Assembly (NCBI GenBank): GCA_031550405.1
Contig: JAVBOP010000082.1
Span: 1 to 23,265, forward strand
Reading direction: 5' to 3'
DNA from: JAVBOP01 sp031550405
GTDB lineage: Bacteria > Bacteroidota > Ignavibacteria > Kapaibacteriales > UBA2268
Length of the DNA: 23,265 nt
The position numbers were made by a program, and so were the translations under genes. The notes beneath the pieces were generated by a model that ran no database searches, was not told the origin of the DNA, and saw only the letters and a list, made by a program, of their open reading frames with translations. Shown here one piece after another: positions 1 to 8,507 of the stretch. The first letter of the stretch is position 1. Every line of letters begins with the position of its first letter.

Positions 1-156
1 TTATCATCAGTCCAAGACGACTTTCATCTTCAAAATAAATATTTGTTTGTGAATATTTATTCATTTTTGATCGGATTATTTTTTTATTTGTATTAGCATT
101 TATTGCGTATTCATTAATTGTAAATCATTTGGTTTGTGTGAACAGGAGGTAATAAC

Positions 157-196
157 AAAGGCAGCTCAATATACTTAATATAATAAGCTGCCTTTT
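157..196 (-). terminator. Intrinsic terminator of the MFS exporter gene
   Basis: A 10-bp perfect stem (AAAGGCAGCT at 157-166 pairing with AGCTGCCTTT at 186-195) lies 11 nt past the stop of the minus-strand MFS gene. The T tract on the minus strand is interrupted (TTTGTTATT), so termination may be partial. The plus side is also T-rich (TTTTGTTTTATT), so it may work in both directions. Confidence 0.7.
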
Positions 197-206
197 GTTT
201 TATTGC

Positions 207-1424
207 CTACTGTTCAGTCTGTTTTTCTAATTGCCGCAAAGCAGGCAACATAAAACCAACAATGCCGAGCAGCACAATTAGAATTCCTGCAACACCAAAA
301 GCATTGGTTATGCCGATATTATCGGCTATAATACCCGCTCCCATCAAACTTATTGCAGACGGCAACGTTGTTAATGTGCCAAACAGCGAAAATACGCGTC
401 CAAGCATAGATGGGTCTATCTGCATTTGTATTATAGCCATTAGCGGACTATTGAAAAATGGTATCGCAAGACCAAAAATCGCAATAGAAACTACAAAAAT
501 ATGGAATTGGCTTGGCGATAAAAAGCATGTAATAACTAATGCTATACCGATTATAAGATATGACATATTTATTAACTTAACTTTATGCTTTTTTACGCCA
601 AAAATACCTATCAAACCGCCACCAATCAGCATACCGATGCCAAATGCTGCCTCAACAATACCCATTTCGACCGCTCCACCTTTGAAATGATTAAAAGTCA
701 TTAATGGATAAAACGCATTAAGCGGCATATAAACGAACATACAAATCACGAAAAGCATTACAAGAGTAAACAAGCCTTTATTCGTATGAAGTGCTTTAAA
801 GGCTATAAACATATCATGAATAACACTTTTTCCTGTAGTATCAGTATGTGGCTTGGGTTGCGGAATTTTCACAAAAGCAAGTGTAATACATGCAATTGCT
901 GCACCTATAACATCTGTCAGCATGACGATTTCCATAGAAAAAACCGTGATTAGCATAGCTCCTAATGCCGGACCTGCTATATTTGCAACTGACTGCAAAA
1001 CCTGATTGATACCTGCTATTCGAGTTAATTGTTCTTCTGGTGCAAGCAAAGGAACGCTCGCCTGCATAGAAGGCATGTGAAATGCCGAACCAATAGAGCG
1101 AAACATAAGCAAAATATATACATGCCACATTTCGATTGCATTAAAATGATAAAGTATTGCCACTATAACCGAACATAGAGCTATAAATGAATCCGCAGCA
1201 ATCATGATTGTTTTGCGATTTAGGCGGTCAATCCATACTCCTATGAAAGGACCTAATACTATTTGCGGTAATAGTGCCATTAATGTGGCGAATGCCAAAA
1301 CACTTGCGGAGCCTGTTTCTTTGGTCATCCACCAGACTATCGCAAATTGGACAAGAGCGCTGGTTAATAGTGAGAAAGCTTGCCCTGACCATATAGTTAA
1401 AAATATTTTTTTCCAATTGGACAT
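207..1424 (-). CDS. MFS transporter, EntS/macrolide-efflux-like exporter
   Basis: Predicted 12-helix inner-membrane secondary transporter of 405 residues, a normal major facilitator length. The loop after helix 2 has the MFS motif A in clear form, GVWIDRLNRK at residues 62-71. Overall it resembles the MFS_3 group (EntS enterobactin exporter, Mef macrolide efflux), so proton-driven export of a small molecule or drug is likely; the substrate cannot be read from sequence. The ATG at 1424 is supported by AAAGGA 6 nt upstream on the minus strand. It is a single-gene unit: a terminator follows at 157-196 and the nearest strong promoter is at 1658-1688, giving a leader of about 230 nt. That long leader, which holds a 19-codon ORF and a GC-containing hairpin, suggests regulation before translation of the exporter; this is an inference. 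Confidence 0.85.
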   Translation of the reverse strand: MSNWKKIFLTIWSGQAFSLLTSALVQFAIVWWMTKETGSASVLAFATLMALLPQIVLGPFIGVWIDRLNRKTIMIAADSFIALCSVIVAILYHFNAIEMWHVYILLMFRSIGSAFHMPSMQASVPLLAPEEQLTRIAGINQVLQSVANIAGPALGAMLITVFSMEIVMLTDVIGAAIACITLAFVKIPQPKPHTDTTGKSVIHDMFIAFKALHTNKGLFTLVMLFVICMFVYMPLNAFYPLMTFNHFKGGAVEMGIVEAAFGIGMLIGGGLIGIFGVKKHKVKLINMSYLIIGIALVITCFLSPSQFHIFVVSIAIFGLAIPFFNSPLMAIIQMQIDPSMLGRVFSLFGTLTTLPSAISLMGAGIIADNIGITNAFGVAGILIVLLGIVGFMLPALRQLEKQTEQ

Positions 1425-1532
1425 TATTTTTCCTTTTATATTTATTGTGTAAGAATATCACTTACCTGCAAAAGTAACAACATTGCAAGCACGATATAAA
1501 TGAATTTATTTTAATAAAATAACAAAATTATA

Positions 1533-1554
1533 TTCCTGCGGAGAGGCACAGGAA
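1533..1554 (-). promoter_or_regulatory. Leader hairpin, candidate attenuator upstream of the MFS gene
   Basis: On the minus strand, TTCCTGTG pairs with CGCAGGAA around a CCTCTC loop: an 8-bp stem including one G-U pair. It is the only GC-rich patch in a very AT-rich leader. It is followed on the minus strand by a T-rich stretch (TATAATTTTGTTATTTT). It lies between the candidate leader ORF (1593-1652) and the MFS start (1424). It could be an attenuator or an mRNA stability hairpin; a function is inferred, not shown. Confidence 0.4.
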
Positions 1555-1592
1555 ATGATGTAGGAATAATCTATTAGGATTATTTTTATTGA

Positions 1593-1652
1593 TTATGCAC
1601 GTTCTTTTGCTGTGCGAATGATAGTTATAAAGATGTTTGATTGAAGTTTCAT
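1593..1652 (-). promoter_or_regulatory. Possible 19-residue leader ORF upstream of the MFS gene
   Basis: An ATG at 1652 begins 5 nt after the -7 element of the promoter at 1658-1688, so the transcript would be leaderless or nearly so at this ORF. It encodes MKLQSNIFITIIRTAKERA and stops with TAA at 1593. Short ORFs like this occur by chance in AT-rich DNA; position next to the promoter and ahead of a hairpin is the only support. Confidence 0.2.
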
Positions 1653-1657
1653 AGTTA

Positions 1658-1688
1658 CAAAGATAAGGCTTTTTGGCTATATTACAAA
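1658..1688 (-). promoter_or_regulatory. Bacteroidota-type promoter facing the MFS gene
   Basis: Read on the minus strand this is TTTG (1688-1685), a 19-nt spacer, then TATCTTTG (1665-1658). This matches the Bacteroidota primary sigma consensus TTTG / TAnnTTTG at the usual spacing. Transcription would begin near 1652 and run through a ~230-nt leader into the MFS gene. Confidence 0.6.
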
Positions 1689-1701
1689 AACAGGTCGTAT
1701 T

Positions 1702-1941
1702 TCAAACAGATTTTTTCCCATAAATGAAAGTTAATGCATTAGGCATATCAAGCCTTTGCAGGATTGATTTTTTTTTTATTTTATAAACTAATGATGAAAT
1801 TTTATGTGCTACCTTTTTTTGACTGCAATTTTTAATAGTATAAGATGAACAAAATAAGATTGAAATATTAAATTTGTCGAGTTGCCGATTTAAACAAAAT
1901 TGAATTTTTGGTGTCATATATTTAATGCGGATACCAATCAT
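1702..1941 (-). pseudogene. Possible LuxR/GerE-type HTH remnant
   Basis: A 79-codon minus-strand reading frame in the gap between the MFS gene and the C25 peptidase gene. Its second half, around SQKKVAHKIS ... SILQRLDMPNALTFI, follows the pattern of a LuxR-type DNA-binding domain (compare xKEIAxKLxIS...TVKxH...ILxKLxVxN), with about two residues missing in the recognition helix, next to a poly-A run. There is no receiver or sensor domain, and the C25 gene begins 21 nt beyond the frame's start, so it is either a GerE-sized stand-alone HTH or a decayed stub. Composition is extremely AT-rich and no SD is seen. It lies just upstream of the exporter promoter on the same strand. It may be a chance ORF. 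Confidence 0.3.
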
Positions 1942-1962
1942 TATACATAAATTATAAATTCT

Positions 1963-4900
1963 ATGAAAATAAATAAAAATCTCTTCATTATATCTGTACT
2001 GTTTTTATTCCTATGCAATACTTTAAACGCCGCCGAATGGTATAAACCTGATACCAGATACTATAAAATTTCAACTGCAAAAGACGGTATAGCACGGCTG
2101 GATTTTTCTCAATTGCTGCTGATTGCTCCGGAATTGCAGGGCAAAAGCCCTGACGGACTGCATCTTTTCTTCCGCGGCGAAAGTTGTCCGCTATATTATT
2201 ACGGCAGCGATGTTATCAGCAGCCAATCCAATCTTTTGTTTTTTGGCAGGCGGGCAGCAGGCGATACAACTTTTTTTGACAACTACACTGCGGAAGCCGT
2301 ATTTTTCCTGTATTACGACGAAGACGTCCATCCTGACCGCATGGCGTTTTTGAGCGAGCCGGCAGCGGCGGATAAGGCTCTGGAATCAGTTCTGGTGGAA
2401 AGGCATTATGAGAAAAATGTTGAATTTTTTCCGGGATTTGACGTTCTGAATGTTGAAACGGACAAGTTTGAAAACTGGTATTGGAAAATACTCAATGACT
2501 ACCCCGGAGCTATCGCAAAACCCGAATTGGAAAAGTGTGTTTTTGATGATAATTTCATTTTCTTTCCCGATATTACAGACAGCCGGAGCATAACAGTAAC
2601 TCCTGTTTTTTCAGTGAATTATGCCTATGCCAATACTTGGAATGACCCCAAATACCATCGCATTATCAAATCAATGATAAATACTGATACCCTGCAGGTT
2701 GCCGATGTTGATACATGGGTTGAAAACTATCCGCTTACGATGTCTATTGCGCCGAAAAACATGTTCTTTGGTGCGAATAAACTGGAGGTTATCAATATCA
2801 CTGCGGACAATATTAATACCGAAATCGGGATTGATTACTACAAGGTTAGCGGCTATTCACTACCTTTTGCATACAAATCCGATGCTGTATTTTCCACTTC
2901 AGAGATTTATGAAAATAAATTCATAAAAATCAATGGCTTTTCCGATTCAACGGTTGCAATATATGACACATTGTCTAAATCTATTGTAATAAAAAAAGCC
3001 TCGCCTCGCACGCGCATTGCCGCCGGAGTTAGCAATAGCGGCAATAATATTGCATCGCTGATGATAAATGATGAGGTATATACTTACACCACGCAGGGTT
3101 TTCATATCGGCATTTTATACCCCGGCGGGAACACTACGGCTGAATTTCAATTTTCGCGCGAGATGGGCAAGGATATAGAGAACATACTTTCGAACATTAC
3201 CGGCGGGTCGGTGGTAGTTGTTGCATATAACGGGGATAAGGAGATTCCGGCATACTTGAAAAATTGGCTGGCAGCTGCCGGCAGCAAGCAGATAAACAAT
3301 GTGAAGGTGAATGACACTTACCTGTTTGCCTTTAAATCAGGCTCAAGCGAAGCGGCTGAAAAATATGCTACTTCCGAATTGCTTACGCTGCAAACATCGT
3401 TCCATGACGAATACCGCAGAAGCTTTTCGCTGGAATTTAAAATAGCGCCCAAGCCGGACTATCACTTCAGCATATCAGACATGAAAGGTATCGAAGTTGC
3501 GGGCATTCAAACGACGCAGCCGACCGATCTCCATGCTGCTTCACGCGCTGCGGATATGATAATTATATCGCATCCCAAGTTCTATAACGCTGCCGGCTCA
3601 ATTGCTGAATACAGGAGCAATCAAGGCTACCGCGTGGAATTAGTCAATGTCGATGAGGTATACAAGGAGTTCGGTTATGGCGTAAAATCGCCGCATGCCA
3701 TTAAGGATTTTTTGAAATTTGCATATCAGAACTGGACAGCGCCTGCTCCGAAATATGTTCTGTTTATCGGCGATGCGAGCCTTGATCCCAATATGAACCA
3801 TCCGAACTCAATAGCTGTGGACTATATCCCAACGTATGGCTACCCATATTCCGACTACTGGTTTGGCGTATTTGACAGCACGCAGCCACGAAATTTCCAG
3901 CTGATAGTGGGGCGCATTCCGGTGAATAATGAATCCGAAGTATTGGATTACCTGAACAAGGTGAAGGCATACGAGGCGGCACCTGTTGCTCCATGGCATA
4001 AGCGCTTCCTGTTCTTAAACGGCGGCAACAATAAGGGCGAGATGGAACGTATTGTTTCTGATTCATATATGCTGTCGGATATTCTTACAGACACTCCGTT
4101 ATGTATTGATACCGTACGCATAAACCGTGAAAACCCGGGTGGTTCACCTGAAGCACAAAAAGGGCAAATCATATCTGCCATCAATAATGGCGTGGCATTC
4201 ACCATATACAACGGTCATGCCGCTCCGGAGGTGTTTGATTTTGACGGCTGGCATGTGCAAAACCTTAGCAACAAGGAGAGCTGCGGCATCCTGACAACCC
4301 TGTCGTGCAATTCGGGAGCATTTGCAGAGCCAACCCTGCTCAGATGCCGTAATGAGGAGTATATTGTGGCTAAGGACAAAGGATTTGTGGCGGCTATAGG
4401 CTCTACGACCGTAGGCGAGATGAACTCCAATTTTGCACTCACCAAAGCTATTTTTGAGTCGTTAGTGGATAGCGTTGCCAATATCCGCAACATAGGCGAC
4501 CTGCTCTATGCCGGCAAAAGCAAGATGGCAGATATAGGCAGGTTTTCTCCGGCAATGCGGTATTTTGTAACGCTGCTCGGCGATCCGCTTATACGCATAA
4601 AGATAGATACATTGCCAGACTTGTACCTGCAGAGCAGTGATGTAGCGATACTGTCGAATAATGAAAAAAAATTAATAAAAGAGACCGATGAAACTGCTGA
4701 AATAGCCGTATGGCTTCATAATGCAGGCTATAGCACTGATGAGAATTTCAATGTGAAACTGGAGCATACATATCAGGGCAGCACTACAGCATATATTAAG
4801 GAAATCAATGGCTTATGCAAGGACGAGGCACGCATTTTCTCTGTGCCTGTCAAAGGGCTGAGCGGCGAACATATCATTACGTTCCGCATTGATGAAGACA

Positions 4901-7152
4901 AGATAATAAATGAGAATATCCGGACAAACAATGTATTGACCACCAAATTTTATGTGTATAAATCGGGGCTGTTGCCGGTCGAGCCGCTGGCATACTGGAA
5001 CATGAAATCAAGCAGCATGCGGTTCAGGCAGATAAATGCTTTATACGGCACAGGCTCTTTCCAGTATGAATTTAAAATTATTCAAATAAAAGGCGAAGAC
5101 ACATTGCTGATAAAGTTGTCAAGCTATGCAGAAATCAAGGAAACGGAGAACTATATTGACTGGGTTCCCGATGTGTCGCTGACGCCAAACAGCAGCTATA
5201 TATTCGTATCTCAGCTGATAGATGCTGTAAATGGCAACAGGAGCGAGAAGCTTTTTGTGCCGTTCAATACCCGCAGCTATGATATAGATGATAATGCGCT
5301 GTATGGCTTGCAAACTTCTGCTGAATTTGCATCCATGTCTCTTGATGATATGATGGTTAGTGCCGACGGCGATAATGCCAGAATTGGCTTGCAGGATAAC
5401 GACTTTAATTATGAAATCATAAGCTGCAACGGCGGCGCCTATAACCGCTTCTGCCGAATATCGCTTGCCGACAGCCTGTATATTGACGGCGGTATCAACA
5501 ACAGAGGTTTCAACATTGTGATTGTAAACAGGCACGAAAAAAATCCGACAGGCAAATATTACTGGTATGATACATGGGAGGATACAGGCAATATCAGCAA
5601 GACAATAGCTCTGCTGAGCGACTCGGTGAAAGACAGCGACTATGTGCTGCTTGGCGTGGCAGATCAGGCGCTTTATAAATTGACGGCTGAGAATATGGAT
5701 ACTTTGAAAAAGCTATTGCAAGGCTTGGGCTCAAAATATGCAGAATCTCTTGCGTGGAACTCTTCGATAGCATTAATCGGATACCGCGGAGCTGAAATAG
5801 GCAGCATACCCGAAGCAACGGCAACAGCCGATACCGCTAAAATATCAGGCGAGCTGAAGTTCCATCTCATGCAGGGAACGGCTGCCACAATGCCCATAGG
5901 ACCCGCTAACCACTGGAAAAGCATAAGCATAGACGGCGATATATCCGGAGCAAATTCGGAGAGCGAGATTAAAATAACAGGTATAGACAAAGACCAGAAA
6001 GAGAGAGAATTATTAAAAAAAATTCATAATGGTGTGATAGACATATCTGCAATATCCGCTCAGGAATATCCATACATCAAGGTATTTTTTACTGCAAAGC
6101 GCAGCGACGTGCATGCTATGCCGCATATCAGCAAAATAACGGCGAATTTCACTCCTGCTGCGGAGCTGGCATATCTTACCAAATCTCATATTGCGCCTAA
6201 TCCGGCAATGCGGGCTGATTCCGCTACCTTACATCTTGATATTGAGAATATATCCGTCAGGAGCAAGTCCATACCTGCTAAAATTAATGCCCAAATCAAC
6301 GGGCAGTCAGCTGGCACCTCAAGCACGCAAACACTGGAGCTGCCTGCAATAATGCCAGATTTGGCGCAAAATTTCATGCTGAAATTCGATACTGAATTTT
6401 TAGAAGCGCAAAATATTATTAATTTCGACATCGATGCTCCGCAAAATAACAATGAGCTATACACTTTCAATAATATTTTTGACACTCCGTTCAACGTTTA
6501 TGAGGATACTATACGTCCGACGATGGAGGTGCGGATTGACGGCGACCTTATTGCAAATGGTGATTATATCACTAATAAGCCGACTGTTGAGGTGCGGCTA
6601 TTTGATAATTCTCGCTTGGCTATCACAGCCGACGAGCCGATTATTGTGCGTGTAAACGCATATCCGCAAACGAAATTGAACAGTGAATATCAGCTGGAGA
6701 AATATCCTGCAGGTTCGGAACTTAAAGCGAAACTGACAGTCAAGCCTGAACAGCTGCCCGATTATAATGAGCATTTGTTTATGTTTACGTGTGTCGATGC
6801 CTCGGGCAATCGGGATACACTGCAATACCGCCTGCTTATTTCGCTGAATGGGTTTTTGGAAAATCTGAAGGTATTTCCGCATCCCGTTAATTTTGGCAAC
6901 GACATGAATTTTGGTTTCTATTTCATAGCAGCTGACGACGATGCAGAGGTTGTTATTGATATTTTTAATCCAGTCGGCGGCAAAATAAAAACCATCAAAA
7001 CGCCTGCAAAATTGCGAAACAACACAGTGATTTGGGACTTAACAGATGATAATGGGAATTTGATTTCTCCCGGCACATATTATTATATTATTAAAATAAA
7101 TTCAGAATACTGGGTTGAACCCGGGTTCGGAAAATTCATTTTCACCAAATAA
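1963..7152 (+). CDS. C25 (gingipain-family) cysteine peptidase, PorU/PorU2-like
   Basis: A 1,729-residue exported protein. Residues 1-23 form a signal peptide (cleavage near LNA|AEW). An N-terminal beta-rich region beginning at about residue 28 (RYYKISTAKDGIARLDF) resembles the PorU/gingipain propeptide-like domain. The C25 peptidase domain spans roughly residues 530-870 and keeps the catalytic pair, His752 in YNGHAAPE and Cys782 in TLSCNSGAF. Beta-sandwich-like regions follow, and a FlgD-Ig/T9SS-type C-terminal domain from about residue 1640 ends in GKFIFTK. Within the family, PorU is the T9SS sortase that cleaves cargo sorting domains at the outer membrane. This protein is much longer than classical PorU (about 1,100-1,300 residues), so a PorU2-type paralogue or a secreted protease are both possible. 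GC content looks visibly higher than in the flanking DNA. The start has no clear SD. Confidence 0.85.
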   Translation: MKINKNLFIISVLFLFLCNTLNAAEWYKPDTRYYKISTAKDGIARLDFSQLLLIAPELQGKSPDGLHLFFRGESCPLYYYGSDVISSQSNLLFFGRRAAGDTTFFDNYTAEAVFFLYYDEDVHPDRMAFLSEPAAADKALESVLVERHYEKNVEFFPGFDVLNVETDKFENWYWKILNDYPGAIAKPELEKCVFDDNFIFFPDITDSRSITVTPVFSVNYAYANTWNDPKYHRIIKSMINTDTLQVADVDTWVENYPLTMSIAPKNMFFGANKLEVINITADNINTEIGIDYYKVSGYSLPFAYKSDAVFSTSEIYENKFIKINGFSDSTVAIYDTLSKSIVIKKASPRTRIAAGVSNSGNNIASLMINDEVYTYTTQGFHIGILYPGGNTTAEFQFSREMGKDIENILSNITGGSVVVVAYNGDKEIPAYLKNWLAAAGSKQINNVKVNDTYLFAFKSGSSEAAEKYATSELLTLQTSFHDEYRRSFSLEFKIAPKPDYHFSISDMKGIEVAGIQTTQPTDLHAASRAADMIIISHPKFYNAAGSIAEYRSNQGYRVELVNVDEVYKEFGYGVKSPHAIKDFLKFAYQNWTAPAPKYVLFIGDASLDPNMNHPNSIAVDYIPTYGYPYSDYWFGVFDSTQPRNFQLIVGRIPVNNESEVLDYLNKVKAYEAAPVAPWHKRFLFLNGGNNKGEMERIVSDSYMLSDILTDTPLCIDTVRINRENPGGSPEAQKGQIISAINNGVAFTIYNGHAAPEVFDFDGWHVQNLSNKESCGILTTLSCNSGAFAEPTLLRCRNEEYIVAKDKGFVAAIGSTTVGEMNSNFALTKAIFESLVDSVANIRNIGDLLYAGKSKMADIGRFSPAMRYFVTLLGDPLIRIKIDTLPDLYLQSSDVAILSNNEKKLIKETDETAEIAVWLHNAGYSTDENFNVKLEHTYQGSTTAYIKEINGLCKDEARIFSVPVKGLSGEHIITFRIDEDKIINENIRTNNVLTTKFYVYKSGLLPVEPLAYWNMKSSSMRFRQINALYGTGSFQYEFKIIQIKGEDTLLIKLSSYAEIKETENYIDWVPDVSLTPNSSYIFVSQLIDAVNGNRSEKLFVPFNTRSYDIDDNALYGLQTSAEFASMSLDDMMVSADGDNARIGLQDNDFNYEIISCNGGAYNRFCRISLADSLYIDGGINNRGFNIVIVNRHEKNPTGKYYWYDTWEDTGNISKTIALLSDSVKDSDYVLLGVADQALYKLTAENMDTLKKLLQGLGSKYAESLAWNSSIALIGYRGAEIGSIPEATATADTAKISGELKFHLMQGTAATMPIGPANHWKSISIDGDISGANSESEIKITGIDKDQKERELLKKIHNGVIDISAISAQEYPYIKVFFTAKRSDVHAMPHISKITANFTPAAELAYLTKSHIAPNPAMRADSATLHLDIENISVRSKSIPAKINAQINGQSAGTSSTQTLELPAIMPDLAQNFMLKFDTEFLEAQNIINFDIDAPQNNNELYTFNNIFDTPFNVYEDTIRPTMEVRIDGDLIANGDYITNKPTVEVRLFDNSRLAITADEPIIVRVNAYPQTKLNSEYQLEKYPAGSELKAKLTVKPEQLPDYNEHLFMFTCVDASGNRDTLQYRLLISLNGFLENLKVFPHPVNFGNDMNFGFYFIAADDDAEVVIDIFNPVGGKIKTIKTPAKLRNNTVIWDLTDDNGNLISPGTYYYIIKINSEYWVEPGFGKFIFTK

Positions 7153-7306
7153 CGCTAAAAGCAGATTTTATCTTAAACAAATGGTTCATATATTGGACAA
7201 ATCAAGAGTTATCTATTATCCATTTCTTCCTTGATTGAGGTTTGTTTATAACATTAAAATTGGTTATTTTTACGCTTTAATTTTTGCTAATATAAAGGCT
7301 AATACT

Positions 7307-8392
7307 ATGACATTCAAAACAACAAAAGCGACGCAAACGCGCTTCGATTCAATCAATTGGAATGATTTAAAATTTGGAATCTATTTTTCTGACCACATGT
7401 TTGTTGCCAATTACAAGGACGGCAAGTGGGATAATGGCGAAATTATGCCGTATGGCAAAATGGAATTTGAGCCTGCAATGTGCACATTTCATTATGCTCA
7501 GGCATGCTTCGAAGGCTTAAAAGCATTCCGCAATAAATCTGGCGGTTTCAACCTTTTCAGACCTGAAAAAAATGCTGCTCGCTTAAATTTTTCGGGCAAT
7601 CGCCTTTGCATTCCTGAAATTGATGCCAATTTTCAAGTTGAGGCAATGAAAGAACTTGTCAAGACTGATAACAGATTTATACCTCAAGAGCGTGGGCAGT
7701 CGCTGTATTTGCGCCCATTCGTCTTTGGCACATCAAACTTTCTGGGCGTTCAAGCATCGCCTGAATATAAATTCATTATTATTACATCGCCTGTTGGAGC
7801 GTATTACGCAAGTGGTTTAGCGCCTGTCAAAATACTGGTAACGGACAAGTATGTGCGTGCGGTGCGCGGCGGACTTGGCAATACAAAGGCTGCTGCAAAT
7901 TATGCGGCATCATTATACGCTGGCATGAATGCTAAGGAGCAAGGTTTTGCGCAGGTTTTATGGCTCGACGGCGTGGATTTGAAATACGTGGACGAAGTTG
8001 GTGCTATGAATATAATGTTTGTAATCGATGATGAAATCGTTACTCCCACGCTGGAGCAAGGCTCAATATTGCCCGGTATAACTCGCATGAGTGTTCTGGA
8101 ATTGGCAAAAGATATGGGAATGAAGGTCTCCGAGCGGCGGATTTCTATTCAGGAGATTATGGAGGCGCACAAAAACGGGCGTTTGAAGGAATGCTTCGGC
8201 ACAGGAACTGCGGCGGTCATATCGCCTGTTGGGCAGCTTACTTATAATGGCGAAGATATGATTATCAACGACAACAGGATTGGTCCTGTTTCGCAAAAAT
8301 TTTACGATACAATTACAGGTATCCAATATGGCGAAATCGAAGACAGGAAAAACTGGATAGTAAATTTTAACGCTGATAATTGCTGCTGCTAA
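7307..8392 (+). CDS. ilvE: Branched-chain amino acid aminotransferase
   Basis: PLP-dependent fold-IV transaminase of 361 residues that interconverts Val, Leu and Ile with their 2-oxo acids, in the cytoplasm. The Schiff-base lysine is Lys194 in GGLGNTKAAANYAAS, and the phosphate-binding C-terminal part (CFGTGTAAVISPV) is present. Length fits the long bacterial/eukaryotic-like BCAT group. I start at the ATG at 7307, preceded by AAAGG 8 nt upstream, rather than an in-frame TTG at 7235 that would add 24 unrelated residues. A near-consensus promoter (TTGG about 15 nt before TAATTTTTG at 7278-7286) supports the later start. The protein ends in three consecutive cysteines encoded by (TGC)3, unusual for this enzyme. 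It stands between the C25 gene and the amidohydrolase gene with no sign of a biosynthetic ilv cluster. Confidence 0.93.
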   Translation: MTFKTTKATQTRFDSINWNDLKFGIYFSDHMFVANYKDGKWDNGEIMPYGKMEFEPAMCTFHYAQACFEGLKAFRNKSGGFNLFRPEKNAARLNFSGNRLCIPEIDANFQVEAMKELVKTDNRFIPQERGQSLYLRPFVFGTSNFLGVQASPEYKFIIITSPVGAYYASGLAPVKILVTDKYVRAVRGGLGNTKAAANYAASLYAGMNAKEQGFAQVLWLDGVDLKYVDEVGAMNIMFVIDDEIVTPTLEQGSILPGITRMSVLELAKDMGMKVSERRISIQEIMEAHKNGRLKECFGTGTAAVISPVGQLTYNGEDMIINDNRIGPVSQKFYDTITGIQYGEIEDRKNWIVNFNADNCCC

Positions 8393-8507
8393 AGAAAAAT
8401 TTAGCTAAACAGCAAAGGCACATCGTGCAAAAAATATGTTAAAATAACCTTGGCAGCATTATATTATGCTGCTATATTTATATAATGCTACTTTTATTCT
8501 TAATATT

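Noticed and set aside
1..96. Open plus-strand frame from the window edge (hydrophobic tail ending TAG at 94)
   Set aside because: All three plus frames stop within 100 nt and none has recognisable sequence, so a 3' gene end cannot be assigned.
5119..5535. 138-codon minus-strand frame within the C25 gene
   Set aside because: Shadow frame; the plus frame is continuous over 1,729 codons here.
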